A DNA stretch of 64,000 nt from Salvia splendens (taxonomy: Eukaryota > Streptophyta > Magnoliopsida > Lamiales > Lamiaceae): positions 7,962,062 through 8,026,061 of the forward strand of contig NC_056051.1 of NCBI RefSeq assembly GCF_004379255.2, read 5' to 3'. Below the pieces are notes generated by a model. That model made no database searches. It had not been told where the DNA came from and was given only the letters and a program-made list of their open reading frames with translations. The position numbers and the translations under genes were made by a program. This document shows, piece by piece, positions 53,785-64,000 of the stretch. Each line of letters opens with the position of its first letter. Positions within the stretch are counted from its first letter, which is position 1.

Positions 53785-54088
53785 TTTTTGATCTACTGTA
53801 TTCATCACCTGAATTCACGATTCTAGCGCTCCTTGATTTTGTTATTTTTTAAAAAATGATTTGTAGTGATTTAGTTTCTGTTATTGTTTTTTTTTCAGAT
53901 TGTTTGAATTGAGAGAGTGAGTAATTGGATCCTGCTTTTTTTGATCTACTGTATTCATCACCTGAATTCACGATTCTAGCGCTCCTTGATTTTGTTATTT
54001 TTTAAAAAATGATTTGTAGTGATTTAGTTTCTGTTATTGTTTTTTTTTTCAGATTGTTTGAATTGAGAGAGTGAGTAATTGGATCCTG
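53785..54088 (+). repeat. 150-bp tandem duplication of the eEF1B-gamma leader intron end and leader exon
   Basis: Copy 1 (53785-53934) and copy 2 (53938-54088) are identical except for the length of T runs. Each contains the 3' part of the leader intron, a T-rich tract with CAG acceptor, and the leader exon ATTGTTTGAATTGAGAGAGT to GGATCCTG. Only copy 2 runs directly into GAAGCC-ATG. The duplication therefore offers two acceptors, and an extra non-coding exon if GTGAGTAA in copy 1 serves as a donor. Confidence 0.92.
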
Positions 54089-54095
54089 TGAAGCC

Positions 54096-56562
54096 ATGTC
54101 TCTGGTGAGTGAACTGCTTCTTTCGTTGATTTTTTTACTTTGACTTTTGTGATGAATGCTATAGATCTGTAATTGGTCTTTGAGTGATGTGTTGAGCTGG
54201 TTAACTGCTTAAATTTGGATTTCGTGATCAGAAATGATAATTTTGATGTTCATTTGCTGTTGTTTACTCTTTACATTGTAAACTGGAAATAAAGTCATTA
54301 TTAGGTAATTGAGCTAACCATATAATGTTAAAACTATATTGAGAAATAAGGAGGTGATGTTTAGCTACATGTTAGCTATAGATTGCTCACTGCTTACTCG
54401 CAATTATTCTTTTTTATATTCATCTCACATCTGTTCACTGTTAAACCCCTCTCTAGTCAAAATTTTGCCTGGAATAGATGATTAAATTTTATAAGAAAAA
54501 TTAGATTATACATATAATAAAAATATAGCCATATGTTGATACTATGACGTTTACTTGAATTTATGGTATTGTATCATTCTATTTCATGGTTATAATACTG
54601 AACATCACTGCTAAATTGTCTTTATTTCATAAGTGAACATTTGGGTGTCAAGTATATTCACTTTGGGATGATGTACCTAATTTGAAGAAGGCTATTCAAT
54701 CTAAATGGCAAAGTTTTTGAACCAAATTGGATAAGTGTTTCTTGCTTTCTTTATGGTTTTAGGTTGATTGTTAACATTATTTGACGTGTTATTCAGGTTT
54801 TGCATTCAGTAGCAAACAAAAATGCAAACAAGACACTTATTGTGTCTGAGTTCAATGGTGTAAAGGTTGAATTAGCTAAAGATTTTCAGATGGGTGTCAC
54901 AAATAAGACACCAGAATTCATCAAGATGAATCCCATTGGAAAGGTATGTTTGGATATGATTCAGAATATTTAGTTGCTGAATGATCAAAATCTTTGCCTT
55001 TTCTTTTTAGTTTTGTCTTTATTTCAACATTTGTCTTGTGTAGATTCCTGTTCTTGAAACACCTGATGGCCCGATATTTGAGAGCAATGCTATTGCACGC
55101 TATGGTAAGTAACTTCTTGGTAAACGTGGAGACTGTGCAAGCTTATTTGCCCTGTCCTGATTCTTGCTTCTGTTGCGCAGTGGCTCGGTTAAACCCCGAC
55201 AACCTGTTTGGCTCTTCATCTATTGAATACGTAAGGGACTGTTGTTTGGCTTCTGGACATGGAGTAGTCTTGCTTTTATTTATTTTCATATGTTTAATAA
55301 TTTCTCCCATTATGTTTTTTTGTTTAATTTATTGGATTCCACAGGGTCAAATTGAGCAATGGATTGATTTTTCTACTAATGAGATTGATGCTCATATAGC
55401 AGCCTGGCACTACCCCAGACTTGGTATCCGTACACATCTTCCTCCGGTATTACTCCTTACGCTCATTTTTAATAATCATAAATACCGCAGCTCAGTAGCT
55501 CCTTGATATTCTGGTTACCGTTTGACTGAAGTTGTATATATATTTTTATTTATGTACAGGCCGAGGAGGCTGCCATTGCTTCTCTGAAGAGAGGCTTGAC
55601 AGCTTTGAACACCCATCTTGCATCTAACACCTACTTGGTTGGACATGGTGTCACTCTTGCTGATATCATCACAGTGTGTATTCTGGCTAATGGAATCAAG
55701 GCAATCTTGATAAAGAGCTTCACCTCAGAGTTCCCACATGTTGAGAGGTACTTTTGGACCTTGGTTAACCAGCCAAAGTTCAAGAAAGTGTTGGGTGACA
55801 TCGAACAAGCCAAATCTGTTCCACCTGTTTCAACCAAGAAACATGGACAGCCCAAAGAAGCTGCGAAACCTAAGCCAGAACCAAAGAAGGAGGCCAAGAA
55901 AGAAGAACCCAAGGCTGTAGTGGAGGAAGAAGAAGCACCTAAGCCAAAGGCGAAAAATCCTTTGGATCTCTTACCTCCTAGTAAGATGGTTCTTGATGAC
56001 TGGAAGAGACTCTACTCTAATACGAAAACCAACTTCCGTGAGGTTGCCATCAAAGGTATGGACTGGTCTGAGGCATTTCCTTTTTTCAATATTACATTGG
56101 AAAATGTGCATGACTTTATTGTATGCATGATTTTTTTGTAGTGTTTGGCTCGTGTCTAAACTACATTTGCTCCATTTTGTAGGTTTCTGGGACATGTACG
56201 ACCCAGAAGGATACTCCCTTTGGTTCTGTGACTACAAATACAATGATGAAAACATGGTATCTTTCGTCACCATGAACAAAGTGGGAGGTTTTCTGCAGCG
56301 TATGGACTTGGCCAGGAAGTATGCTTTTGGAAAGATGTTGATCATTGGTGCAGAGCCTCCGTTTAAGGTGAAGGGTTTGTGGCTGTTCCGGGGGCCTGAG
56401 ATTCCTCAGTTTGTTATGGATGAGTGCTACGACATGGAGCTTTTCGAGTGGAGGAAGGTTGACATCAGCGACGAGGCACAGAAGGAGCGCGTGAGCCAGA
56501 TGATTGAAGATGCTGAGCCATTCGAGGGGGAGCCTTTGTTGGATGCCAAGTGCTTCAAGTGA
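54096..56562 (+). CDS. EF1G-like: Translation elongation factor eEF1B gamma subunit
   Basis: Exons: 54096-54104, 54797-54943, 55044-55104, 55181-55230, 55345-55446, 55560-56055 and 56183-56562; AG/GT throughout, total 1245 bp, 414 aa, the normal length. The first coding exon holds just three codons (MSL), as in other plant genes of this family. Residues 1-80 form a GST N-terminal fold (KVELAKDFQMGVTNKTPEF, IFESNAIARYV) and about 88-210 the GST C-terminal fold (ADIITVCILANGIKAILIK). Residues 214-255 are a Lys/Pro/Glu linker, and 256-414 the EF1G domain (LPPSKMVLDDWKRLYSNT, FWDMYDPEGYSLWFCDYKYN, FKVKGLWLFRGPEIPQFV). The protein scaffolds the eEF1B guanine-exchange complex that recharges eEF1A with GTP in the cytoplasm. 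It is intact, with a housekeeping-type promoter. Confidence 0.96.
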
Positions 56563-57190
56563 GGGAGAGATACATGGCATTGCAAACAACTCACTTTACA
56601 TCTCAGTACTTTTGTCTTTCCGAGCTCTGAATTTTCTATCCTTGATACAGGAATGTTTTACTACTATATTTAGCAACTGCTTTCCAGTTTTGTAGCTTGT
56701 CTTTTTGAAACTTTGAGTTTGCTATGACTTATTTTCAATCATTGTTGAATTTATTGATGATTTGGAAATATACTACGTTTCATGCATATTGCTTTTAGTT
56801 ATGCTGCATGTTTGGCATTTTATACGTATCTTGTTTTCTATTTATGAGTTCTCATATTATTTAAATTATTTTTGATAAAAAGTAAAATATCTAATGTTGT
56901 ACTAGTAGTATCTTTTACTTTATCTTGTGTTCTATTTTTTCGTATTTTATTTTTTTACTGATCTAGCAGTACTAAATATAATTTTCTTAAATATGATTCT
57001 CGCCAAGATGGGAAAAATATATGAGGATGTTTCGAAGAATTGAGGGGATTATTTATGAAGAAATTTGAATATTGCAACTTTATAAAATAAAATATACTCC
57101 TATATGTAAAAGTTTGAAAAGGGGTATTTGCCCACCTAAAGACCATGTAGATCATCTATGACTCTCGTCATATAAAAGAAATGATACATA
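56563..57190. other. 3' flank of eEF1B-gamma and AT-rich spacer
   Basis: The 3'UTR probably runs to around 56760, with AT-rich polyadenylation signals. No gene or structured repeat beyond it. Confidence 0.5.
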
Positions 57191-57194
57191 TTAC

Positions 57195-57925
57195 GTGATA
57201 CAATGAGGAGGGGGATTGAGTTAGCGCCTAGGTGTCAGTGTTGTCGGTCTCCTTCTGTTGAGTCCTTCAGTCATGCCTTTCTTTCGAGTCAGTCGGCGAT
57301 TTCTGTATGGGAGTATTTCGATTCCTGGTTTCCTTCCTCACACACACCGATTCACACAAGCACTGATATTGCACTTAGACTAGGTAGGTCACTGGCGGAG
57401 GTCCTCTTTCCAGAGGGCTCCCGCTATGCATATTAGTTTTGTTGTTCCCTGTTTGATTGTTTGGTTTCTTTGGACGGAGAGGAACGACTGCAAGCATGGC
57501 TATTGAGGTGCTTCTTCGAGCTTTGAGGTGGAGCTTTTGGCTCTGATTCAGGGTTTGGAGATGGCTATTGAGCTTTCTACACACATTTAGGATGGACCAA
57601 CTGAGATATCCTAACTTCTGTTTCCGATGCAAAGATGTGGATTGATCTTGTTCACATGGTAGTTTACAATACTTTATATTTGTTTTTTCCTTTTATTTAT
57701 TTATTTATTTAGTTCATAGTTTACCTTTGATAGCATGGATGAACCCGGCTTGTGGGACATCTGGTTTAACTTTTCATATTCTTGTTTTGGATCCAAGTCA
57801 CTTTTTGGCTAGGATCCTGTTTTGGAACGTTATATTTTGATCTTATTCATGGGTTGAGGGTCTGCCTAAACCCCCGCCCACAATGGGTATTTTTGATGGA
57901 AAAAAATAAAAATAAAATCTAATTT
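57195..57925 (+). mobile_element. LINE (non-LTR retrotransposon) 3' remnant
   Basis: A reading frame with RGIELAPRCQCCRSPSVESF and HAFLSSQSAISVWEYFDSWF matches the zinc-binding domain that follows reverse transcriptase in plant LINEs. Downstream, in other frames, FLWTERNDCKHG and SSFEVELLALIQGLEMAIEL are the linker and RNase H start of the same element. The 3' end is AATGGGTATTTTTGATGG plus an A-rich tail (57883-57920). Everything upstream is missing (5' truncation), with several frameshifts. Confidence 0.75.
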
Positions 57926-59052
57926 ATAAAAAAAAAGGGGTATTTTACTATTTTTCCGTTAATTAACCTTCACTAGTATTTTGGCAGAAATTGTCATGTG
58001 TTAAGTAATAAAAGATGAAACATATGATTAAATGGTATGCAAAATAAGATGTCCAGATTCGATGTCTCATTTCCTTTGTATCAAAATATCCAATCAGCGG
58101 ACGTCATTGCTGACTGTCATGAGTATCAATAGTAATCGTACATCAGTCAACTCGTCTTAAATCTCTAATTTATTATGAATGGAAAACGTTTATACAGTCG
58201 ACTATGGATAGTACTGACTACTGCGGTATCCACTAGGCATGCACAAACCGACCCGGCTCGACGGTTAATCGGCGGTTCCAAGGCATGCACAAACCGACCC
58301 GGCTCGACGGTTAACCGGCGGTTTGGAACCGCCGGTTCATGAACCGGAACCGGGCCCGGAACCGGCGGGTTGAACCGGCAGAAGGGTCGCAGGGTCGGAA
58401 GGGCTGGTTCAGGTTCGGCAATATATTGAACCTGAACCGGCGGTTCAAAACCGGCGGTTCGGCGGTTCAAACCGCCGGTTCAAAGGGTCGAACGGCATAG
58501 GGTTCGTAGGGGTTCGTAGGGGTTCAAAGTAGGGATTGGTATGAACCGGCGGTTCGCCGGTTTTGGACGAAAACCGCCGGTTTGAACCGGCGGTTCCGAC
58601 CGGTTTCCGCCGGTTCCGGAAGCTTTTCAGGCGTAGGGGCTAGGTGAGGTCAGAAATCGGCGGTTTGTGTCGGAAAACCGTGGACCAACCCGCCGGTTTT
58701 GTGGAAAAACCGCCGGTTTTGTGGTTGAACCGCCGGTTCAGGCGGTAAACCGGCGGTTCGGCCGAAAATTTGAAAATTTGAAATTTGAATTTTTTTTATT
58801 TCTTCCAATTTTACTCCTATAAATACCCCACTTCTCCTTCATATTTCCTTACCCCATTCTTGTGTTAACAAGGATTTCATTCTCAATCTCCATTTCTCTA
58901 TTCTCTCCTCATTCTCTCTAATTGCGCAAGTTTAATTCTACACTTTCTGCTCACTACTATATTTGTTGTGCTCATAATTTACCACTTCTTTTATACTTTA
59001 TACATATTTCATTCCAAGTCAATATTACTTTTCATTTATCAATATATTCAAT

Positions 59053-61565
59053 ATGTCTTCTTCTCGTGGTGGATCGAGACGTGGTGATCGGGGCAAGGGA
59101 ATAGCCCAAGATCAAAGCACTACGCGTCCCTCAAAATCTCGACGACCTAGTCGTCGAGATGTTATGGAAGAGGTTTCCCGATTGGCAGCCGAACGCATGC
59201 AAGTAAGTAATGAAAAATTTGTTTTCCAATTCACATGCACAAAATTTCATTAAATTTTTTTTTGCGTTCATACTTTTAACTTCTACTTACATAATATTTG
59301 TAGATGGAAGAAGATCATAGGACCGCCATGCTACTTGCTGAAATGCAACAAGGTGGGGGTAGGGGAGGTCGTTCCCAACAAGATGAGGAGTTCGACGTTA
59401 CTATATCGTCGGACTCGGACAACAAAGAGGATAGATCGCATTCTCGTATTCCTTCTAGCACCGGCGGAAATGAGGAGATGCCTCCCCCTGCACCCACTAA
59501 CACGGCAAAAGCTTTGAAATCGGACATTTTTATCAAACACTACAAGAAGGTGGCGGTGGTGATTCCAAGTTCTCACGATCCGAACTCTCAAGAAGAGACT
59601 TCGGACTTTCATGTTTACTGCAACTATTGCGATAAAGTGTACAAATGGTCCGCCGGTGGTGGATATGGCACCCTCCGTCGCCATTTAGTGGCAAAGCATC
59701 CGGTAGAATGCGGCACTGCCTCTACCCAAAGCCAACTAAACTTCCAACCCGCCGGCTCGGGTTCGTCAGGTGCGCCTCTATTTAAATATGATAAAAAGAA
59801 TTTTGATGATACAATGACTAGATGGGCGGCTATGAAGCATATGCCCTTTAATGTTTTTGATGACAAAAGTTTTGAGGTTACTATGCAAAGTGGGTTGAAT
59901 GTAGCAATCAAAAGAATAGGTCGAATGACCGTGCAACGATCTACCGTTCGGCAGTGCTTGGAGAAAAAGGTAGAATTATCACGTTATTTAGTTAACATGG
60001 GCCACAGGGTGAACATTTGCTCAGATGTTTGGACGGATTGTTTTAACCGTCATATATACATGGGTATTACGGTTCACTTTGTGGACAACAGTTGGACTTT
60101 GAACAAGCGTTTAATTGGTTTTAGAGAATTTGAAAGTCCACACACTGCACCCGAAATTGCTTCTTTGATTATACAAGTGTTGAATGAGTTTCAGTTATGC
60201 AACAAGATATTTTCTATTGGTTTTGATAATGCAACTGCCAACACCGCAAGTATTGCCGATTTGATTGCGGCTTGTACACCGGTAATTGGAGGTAAGTATT
60301 TTCATCAAAGATGCATTTGCCATATTTTAAATTTATGTGTACAGGATGCGCTTGAATTATGGCAAAAGCATGTCTCTCCTATTAGAAATGCAGTTAGATT
60401 AATCCATCAAAAGCCAGCTATTGGCAAAGCATGGAAGAAATATTGCCATCAAAAGAATGTCAGGTACACGAATTTTACTATGGATGTGTCTCATAGATGG
60501 AATTCGACATATGATTATCTGAATTCTACCTTGACACATAAAGATGCTTTATGTGATTTTTATAGAACTAACCACTACCGTGATTTATATCTTTCGCATA
60601 GTTGTTGGGATAACAGTTTGGCTTTATTTAAATTGTTCAAATATTTCAAAAATGCTACTGTTGAATTGTCGGGTGTTTATTATTGCACTGCTGTTCGTGT
60701 TTTGGAGCATTGCATGTACATATCCCTTGGTTTTAAAACTGCAATGAAAAATGCTTCCTCTTCTCCCGAGTTAATGTGCGTTTTGTATTATATGATTGAA
60801 AAATGGCTCAAGTATTTCAGTGAGATTCCTAACGTGTTTTTGATTGCAAAGGTATTGGATCCAAAATGGAAATTAGCAGGTACCTCTAGAATTTTAGATT
60901 TTTATTATAACAATTTGAGTTCAATTGATCTTGGTCCCCTTCAAGCAATCCAATCGGATACCAGTGACGAATTTGGAGTCGACCTCTCAGAAACCTTTCA
61001 AATAAACCTCCCGGACCGGTCAGTTGTGCAACAAAACCTCGAGTATAACTTGCGCTCTCTCTACACCGAGTATGAAACCAAGTATAACACCACTCACCAA
61101 GTCAGAAGACCACCTCCTCCACAACATAACTATGGCTTTGCATTTCAAGCCGATTATGATGACCCCGACGCGCAATCCCAACTAGCTGACCTATACAACT
61201 ACAGCACCGGCGGAAGGTCCTCAGGTATGGTCAGTGAATTAGATTTATATTTTGAATCACTCTTTTCCTTTGGTGATGAAGGTCCTACTCCTCCCGCCCA
61301 AATCGACGTCCTCGATTGGTGGGGAACCCACGACAAAGATTTTCCCATCCTTGCTTCAATGGCCAAGGAGATTTTTTCTGTTCCGGCTTCCACCGTCGCC
61401 GTCGAGTCCGCTTTTAGTGTTGGCTCGCGCGTTTTGGATGAATCACGAAGTAAGCTCTCGGCGAAAAATATAGAAGCCGTGATGTTACTTGATGATTGGG
61501 CCAAAGCTGACGTCCGAGAACAAGAAAATGATTGGAATGATCGTCAAGAGGGATCACAAGATTAA
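59053..61565 (+). CDS. hAT transposase (BED zinc finger, RICESLEEPER/Ac type), two exons, open throughout
   Basis: Exon 1 59053-59202 and exon 2 59304-61565 join in frame over a 101-bp intron (CAA|GTAAGT ... TGTAG|ATGGAAG), 803 aa. N-terminus basic/Ser-Arg rich (MSSSRGGSRRGDRGKG), possible nuclear signal. A BED zinc finger lies near residues 150-190 (FHVYCNYCDKVYKW, TLRRHLVAKHPVE). The catalytic region includes INICSDVWTDCFNRHIYMG-like NICSDVWTDCFNRHIYMGI, GFDNATANTAS and HQRCICHILNLCVQDAL. The C-terminal dimerisation domain reads LDWWGTHDKDFPILASMAKE and TVAVESAFSVGSRVLDESRS. No stops or frameshifts were seen, so the element may be active or recently active. Confidence 0.93.
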
Positions 61566-62290
61566 TTCACCGGGGATGAAGATTAGGCCAACCGTCAACC
61601 GCCGCCGGCCAAGCCAAATAGGTAAGTAAGGTAAGAGAACTACGTGGACTTTGATTCCCTAATGCAAATGAGCAATTGGGATACGTAGGCACCTCAACTT
61701 AAATTTTTTAATTTAAGTTGAGCTCAAGTCCTTTTTCTTTTATTTCTTTTTTTTCCCATTAATTCCTACATTAAAAATATGCAAATACAATTACATAATT
61801 GTATTTGTATATACTCTAGTCGATGAAGTATATTTCTCTATACGGCTAAATGAGGGAAACTTTTGACAATTCTACTATAATTGTTGATTGTTAGACGAAA
61901 CTCAACATTTAAAGTTGAATTGCTAAAGGTGTCCTTAATTTAGTTATGTAGAAAGATCTTCTTCGCCGGTTAAGAGTATATATATAATACACTTATACGT
62001 TTAAGAACTTCAACGTCATTTCTTGTCATTTGTAATTAGTTCTTCACTAGTAGTCTCATTTGTATTTAAATTTTGTTTAAGACTTCAAGACCGCCATATG
62101 TTTTCAATTTGTAATTGTTGTAACTTGTCACGTGTAATTTGTAAACATGCAATTTCAATAAAATTGCAACTTTAGCCGTATTTTTTTCAATTTTATTTAC
62201 TCACATTGCATACAAAAACAAACTTGAAAAGTGTAAATTAATTTGATTAAAATTGAAAAGTTGAAAAATGCAAAAAAAAAAAAAAAAAAT
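61566..62290. other. hAT 3' non-coding region
   Basis: After the stop comes CAAGCCAAATAGGTAAGTAA and the surrounding block that is also retained in the deleted hAT element (51360-51480, inverse). The rest is AT-rich 3'UTR and interior sequence before the right subterminal repeats. Confidence 0.65.
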
Positions 62291-62963
62291 TCGTCGAACC
62301 GCCGAACCGGCCCGGAACCTGCGGTTCAAGCCGAAAACCGGCGGTTTTGAACCGCCGCGTAACCCGCCGGTTTTTTGAACCTGAACCGGAACCGCCGGGA
62401 GCTAGGCGGGCCGGTTCAGGTTTGGCATTTTCTCGACCCTTGAACCGCCGGTTCGGGCCCGGAACCGGCGGTTTACGACCCTTGTGCATGCCTAGGTATC
62501 CACTATAGGGGCGGCGCGCCGGCCGCTCCCTTCCCGCCGCTGCCCCGCCGAGCAATAGTGGAGTGAGAGGCCGCCCCTAGCCGGACGCCATTTCGGGGGC
62601 GGAACGCCCATCGGCGAGTTTAGTGCGAGGATGCGCCGGTCCCAAACCTCCGGGGTGATAGGCGCGCCGGCCGCACGCTTGATTTTTTTTTAATTTTTGA
62701 CATTTTTTGTGAGAGGAGGGGAGAAGGAAGAAGGAGGATTTTTTTTAAATACAAGTTTTTTGTTATTATTGATTTAATTGGTTATAAAATTTCGGGGCTA
62801 TTGGAAGTGTCCGCTTATAGTGGCGGAAATTTTTTTTTTGGGCGCGGACAAAAAAACTGTGACTGTGGACAAATAAGGGGGCGAGGTTATTGGGGACGTC
62901 CGCCTTATAGTGGATACTCTTATCTCCTCTTTTCTTTTGTCCATTTGACATAAATATGCACTA

Positions 62964-63186
62964 CACCCTCCGTCCCCAAATAATATGCACTTTGGGTTCG
63001 GCACGAGTTTTAATGTAAAATTGAGAAAGTAAGAGAAATGTAGAGAGAAAAAGTAATTAAAGTATTATTAGTGGAGAATGTGTCTCACCTCATTAGAGTG
63101 AAATGCGTTTCTAAAATTGGAAAGTGCATATTCTTATGGGACGAGCTAAAAAGGAAAGAGTGCATATTCTTGTGGAAGGGAGAGAG
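62964..63186. mobile_element. Stowaway-like MITE
   Basis: CACCCTCCGTCCCCAAATAA at the left with inverse sequence TTCTTGTGGAAGGGAGAGAG at the right, TA-flanked (62962-62963, 63187-63188). The interior GGGTTCGGCACGAGTTTTAA resembles the element near 50400-50637, so the two are related. Confidence 0.75.
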
Positions 63187-64000
63187 TATTTTTTAATTTA
63201 AGAAATTCTTTTCTTTTTTAATAAAATGTAATCTATTCTTTATTAATAATACTTTAATTATCCATTCTTTATAACCTTTTTATATTTTAACAATCGTGCA
63301 TTAAAACTCGTGTTTAACCAACATGATATATACTCTTTTGGGAAATCATGATTTGCTTTTGGATAACGGAAAATATCACGTGACCAAAATATTTAGCTAT
63401 TTAAACGAATCATTTAATATATTTAGTCAATAATATAATTGGCCATTTTTTTTATAATTGTGATATAATACAAAATTTGACCGAACTTCGGTGTTTTTTT
63501 TTCATTTTCCCTATTAATCAAAATGTTTATAAAAGAGTAAGAATACAAATTGTTTTGAAAATACTAGCACACTAAGGGCGTGTTTGATAGGCGTGAATAC
63601 CAGGATAACTGACTATTTTCTGGTCTACACCCACGTTTGATAGCATTGTTATTTGTACTTTGTGGCCATTGAAAATATGCCTGGCCCGACCAGGCCCAAG
63701 AAACTATACGCGAAGAATACAGAAACCTTTTCCGCTTTTTCTTCAGCGTTTATTTTCTGCATTGGAGTATGTGTCAGGAAATTGATCGTCATAGTCTAAA
63801 TTAACCTTCCTAAAATTCAAAATTTTAGGGCATCCTCCAAAATTTGAGAGGAGAGCAGCGATTTTTTTCACATTTGAATATCACCCCCTCCCGTCAACGA
63901 AACTCGGTGTGCCCAATCTTTGAATCAACAGACTCCTCTTCATCTGCCCTTCCATAATCATCATTTGGTGAGTGTCATCTTCAAAGATTAGGTCGTGAAG
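63187..64000. other. Right-edge region, unassigned
   Basis: AT-rich to 63580, then GGGCGTGTTTGATAGGCGTG, a typical MITE-type terminus whose partner was not found in the window. From about 63830 the composition shifts to CT/GA-mixed sequence ending CATCATTTG|GTGAGTG (63966), which could be a 5' leader exon of a gene beyond the right edge; this is only a possibility. Confidence 0.3.

Larger units (their letters stand above)
58234..62494 (+). mobile_element. hAT transposon, apparently autonomous (about 4.26 kb)
   Basis: Perfect 13-bp inverted ends TAGGCATGCACAA / TTGTGCATGCCTA. The flanks share GGTATCCAC (58225-58233, 62495-62503), i.e. an 8-bp duplication plus one ambiguous base. Both subterminal regions (58250-58760 and 62290-62470) are crowded with AACCGnCGGTT odd palindromes, likely transposase binding sites. 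A TATAAATACCCC promoter (about 58817) precedes an intact two-exon transposase gene. Confidence 0.93.
58222..62919. mobile_element. Harbinger MITE (about 430 bp) split by a hAT insertion
   Basis: The right end reads CGCCTTATAGTGGATACTC followed by TTA (62920-62922); the left end CGGTATCCAC is cut after ten bases by the hAT element and resumes as GGTATCCACTATAGGGGCGG at 62495. The right third (GGCTATTGGAAGTGTCCGC, then GGACAAATAAGGGGGCGAGG) closely resembles the right end of the Harbinger element at 19534. No gene inside. Confidence 0.78.

Noticed and set aside
54994..55506. 170-codon frame within eEF1B-gamma
   Set aside because: It spans introns and exons 3-5 of the real gene in a chance open stretch.
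57195..57925. A host gene with a zinc finger and RNase H
   Set aside because: The order zf-RVT then RNase H with frameshifts and an A-rich tail is that of a decayed LINE.
1..64000. CRISPR arrays, bacterial operons, rRNA or tRNA genes
   Set aside because: Spliced plant genes exclude a prokaryotic origin. The tandem repeats found lack repeat-spacer regularity, and no cloverleaf-type box A/B pair or rRNA core was seen by eye; a tRNA scan would settle it.

Overview
The window is nuclear DNA of a flowering plant. Several genes are spliced with GT/AG introns. They include an AGAMOUS-clade MADS-box gene, eEF1B-gamma, a plant methylesterase and plant-type AIG1 GTPases, set in AT-rich DNA full of plant transposons (Tat-lineage Ty3/gypsy, PIF/Harbinger, hAT, Stowaway-like). 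An asterid, perhaps Lamiales, seems likely from the general look of the proteins and repeats, but that is a guess.

Layout, left to right. 1-3283 (+): last three coding exons of a methylesterase (MES11-type); its final intron holds a CYP92-like P450 exon fragment, a hAT-like element and two Stowaway-like MITEs. 3478-5538 (-): an intact six-exon FSH-type serine hydrolase. 7.2-10.5 kb: two PIF/Harbinger elements. 10.7-37.8 kb (+): three tandem AIG1/IAN-type GTPase genes, all damaged. Copy 1 (10718-12960) has two compensating frameshifts and a hAT-like MITE. Copy 2 (21616-24870) has deletions and a Harbinger element inside an exon. Copy 3 (25356-37803) has one in-frame stop and an 11-kb Tat-lineage retrotransposon in intron 3. 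Between copies 1 and 2 lie an anonymous block and four Harbinger elements, three of them joined end to end.

39104-45230 (-): an apparently intact eight-coding-exon MADS-box gene of the STK/AGL11 (class D, ovule identity) type, with a 1.9-kb Harbinger element in intron 1. 47801-49572 (-): a small two-exon gene for a protein with a signal peptide and one membrane span; its intron carries degenerate tandem repeats. 50828-53035: an internally deleted hAT element. 53650-56562 (+): an intact seven-coding-exon eEF1B-gamma gene with a telo-box/TATA promoter and a tandemly duplicated leader exon. 57.2-57.9 kb: a LINE 3' remnant. 58.2-62.9 kb: an apparently autonomous hAT transposon inserted in the terminal inverted repeat of a Harbinger MITE. 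63-64 kb: a Stowaway-like MITE and unassigned DNA.

The host genes do not form a pathway. The methylesterase, serine hydrolase, MADS factor, small membrane protein and elongation factor are unrelated neighbours. The AIG1 cluster is the only gene family expanded locally and looks like a birth-and-death array now being dismantled by transposons. The most notable signals are: a TMV-like leaky stop context between gag-pro and pol of the retrotransposon; a long multi-exon antisense gene in the same element; a train of Harbinger elements each carrying only one of the two usual genes; matched autonomous and deleted hAT elements with odd-palindrome subterminal repeats; candidate C-terminal prenylation boxes on the AIG1 proteins; and the duplicated eEF1B-gamma leader.
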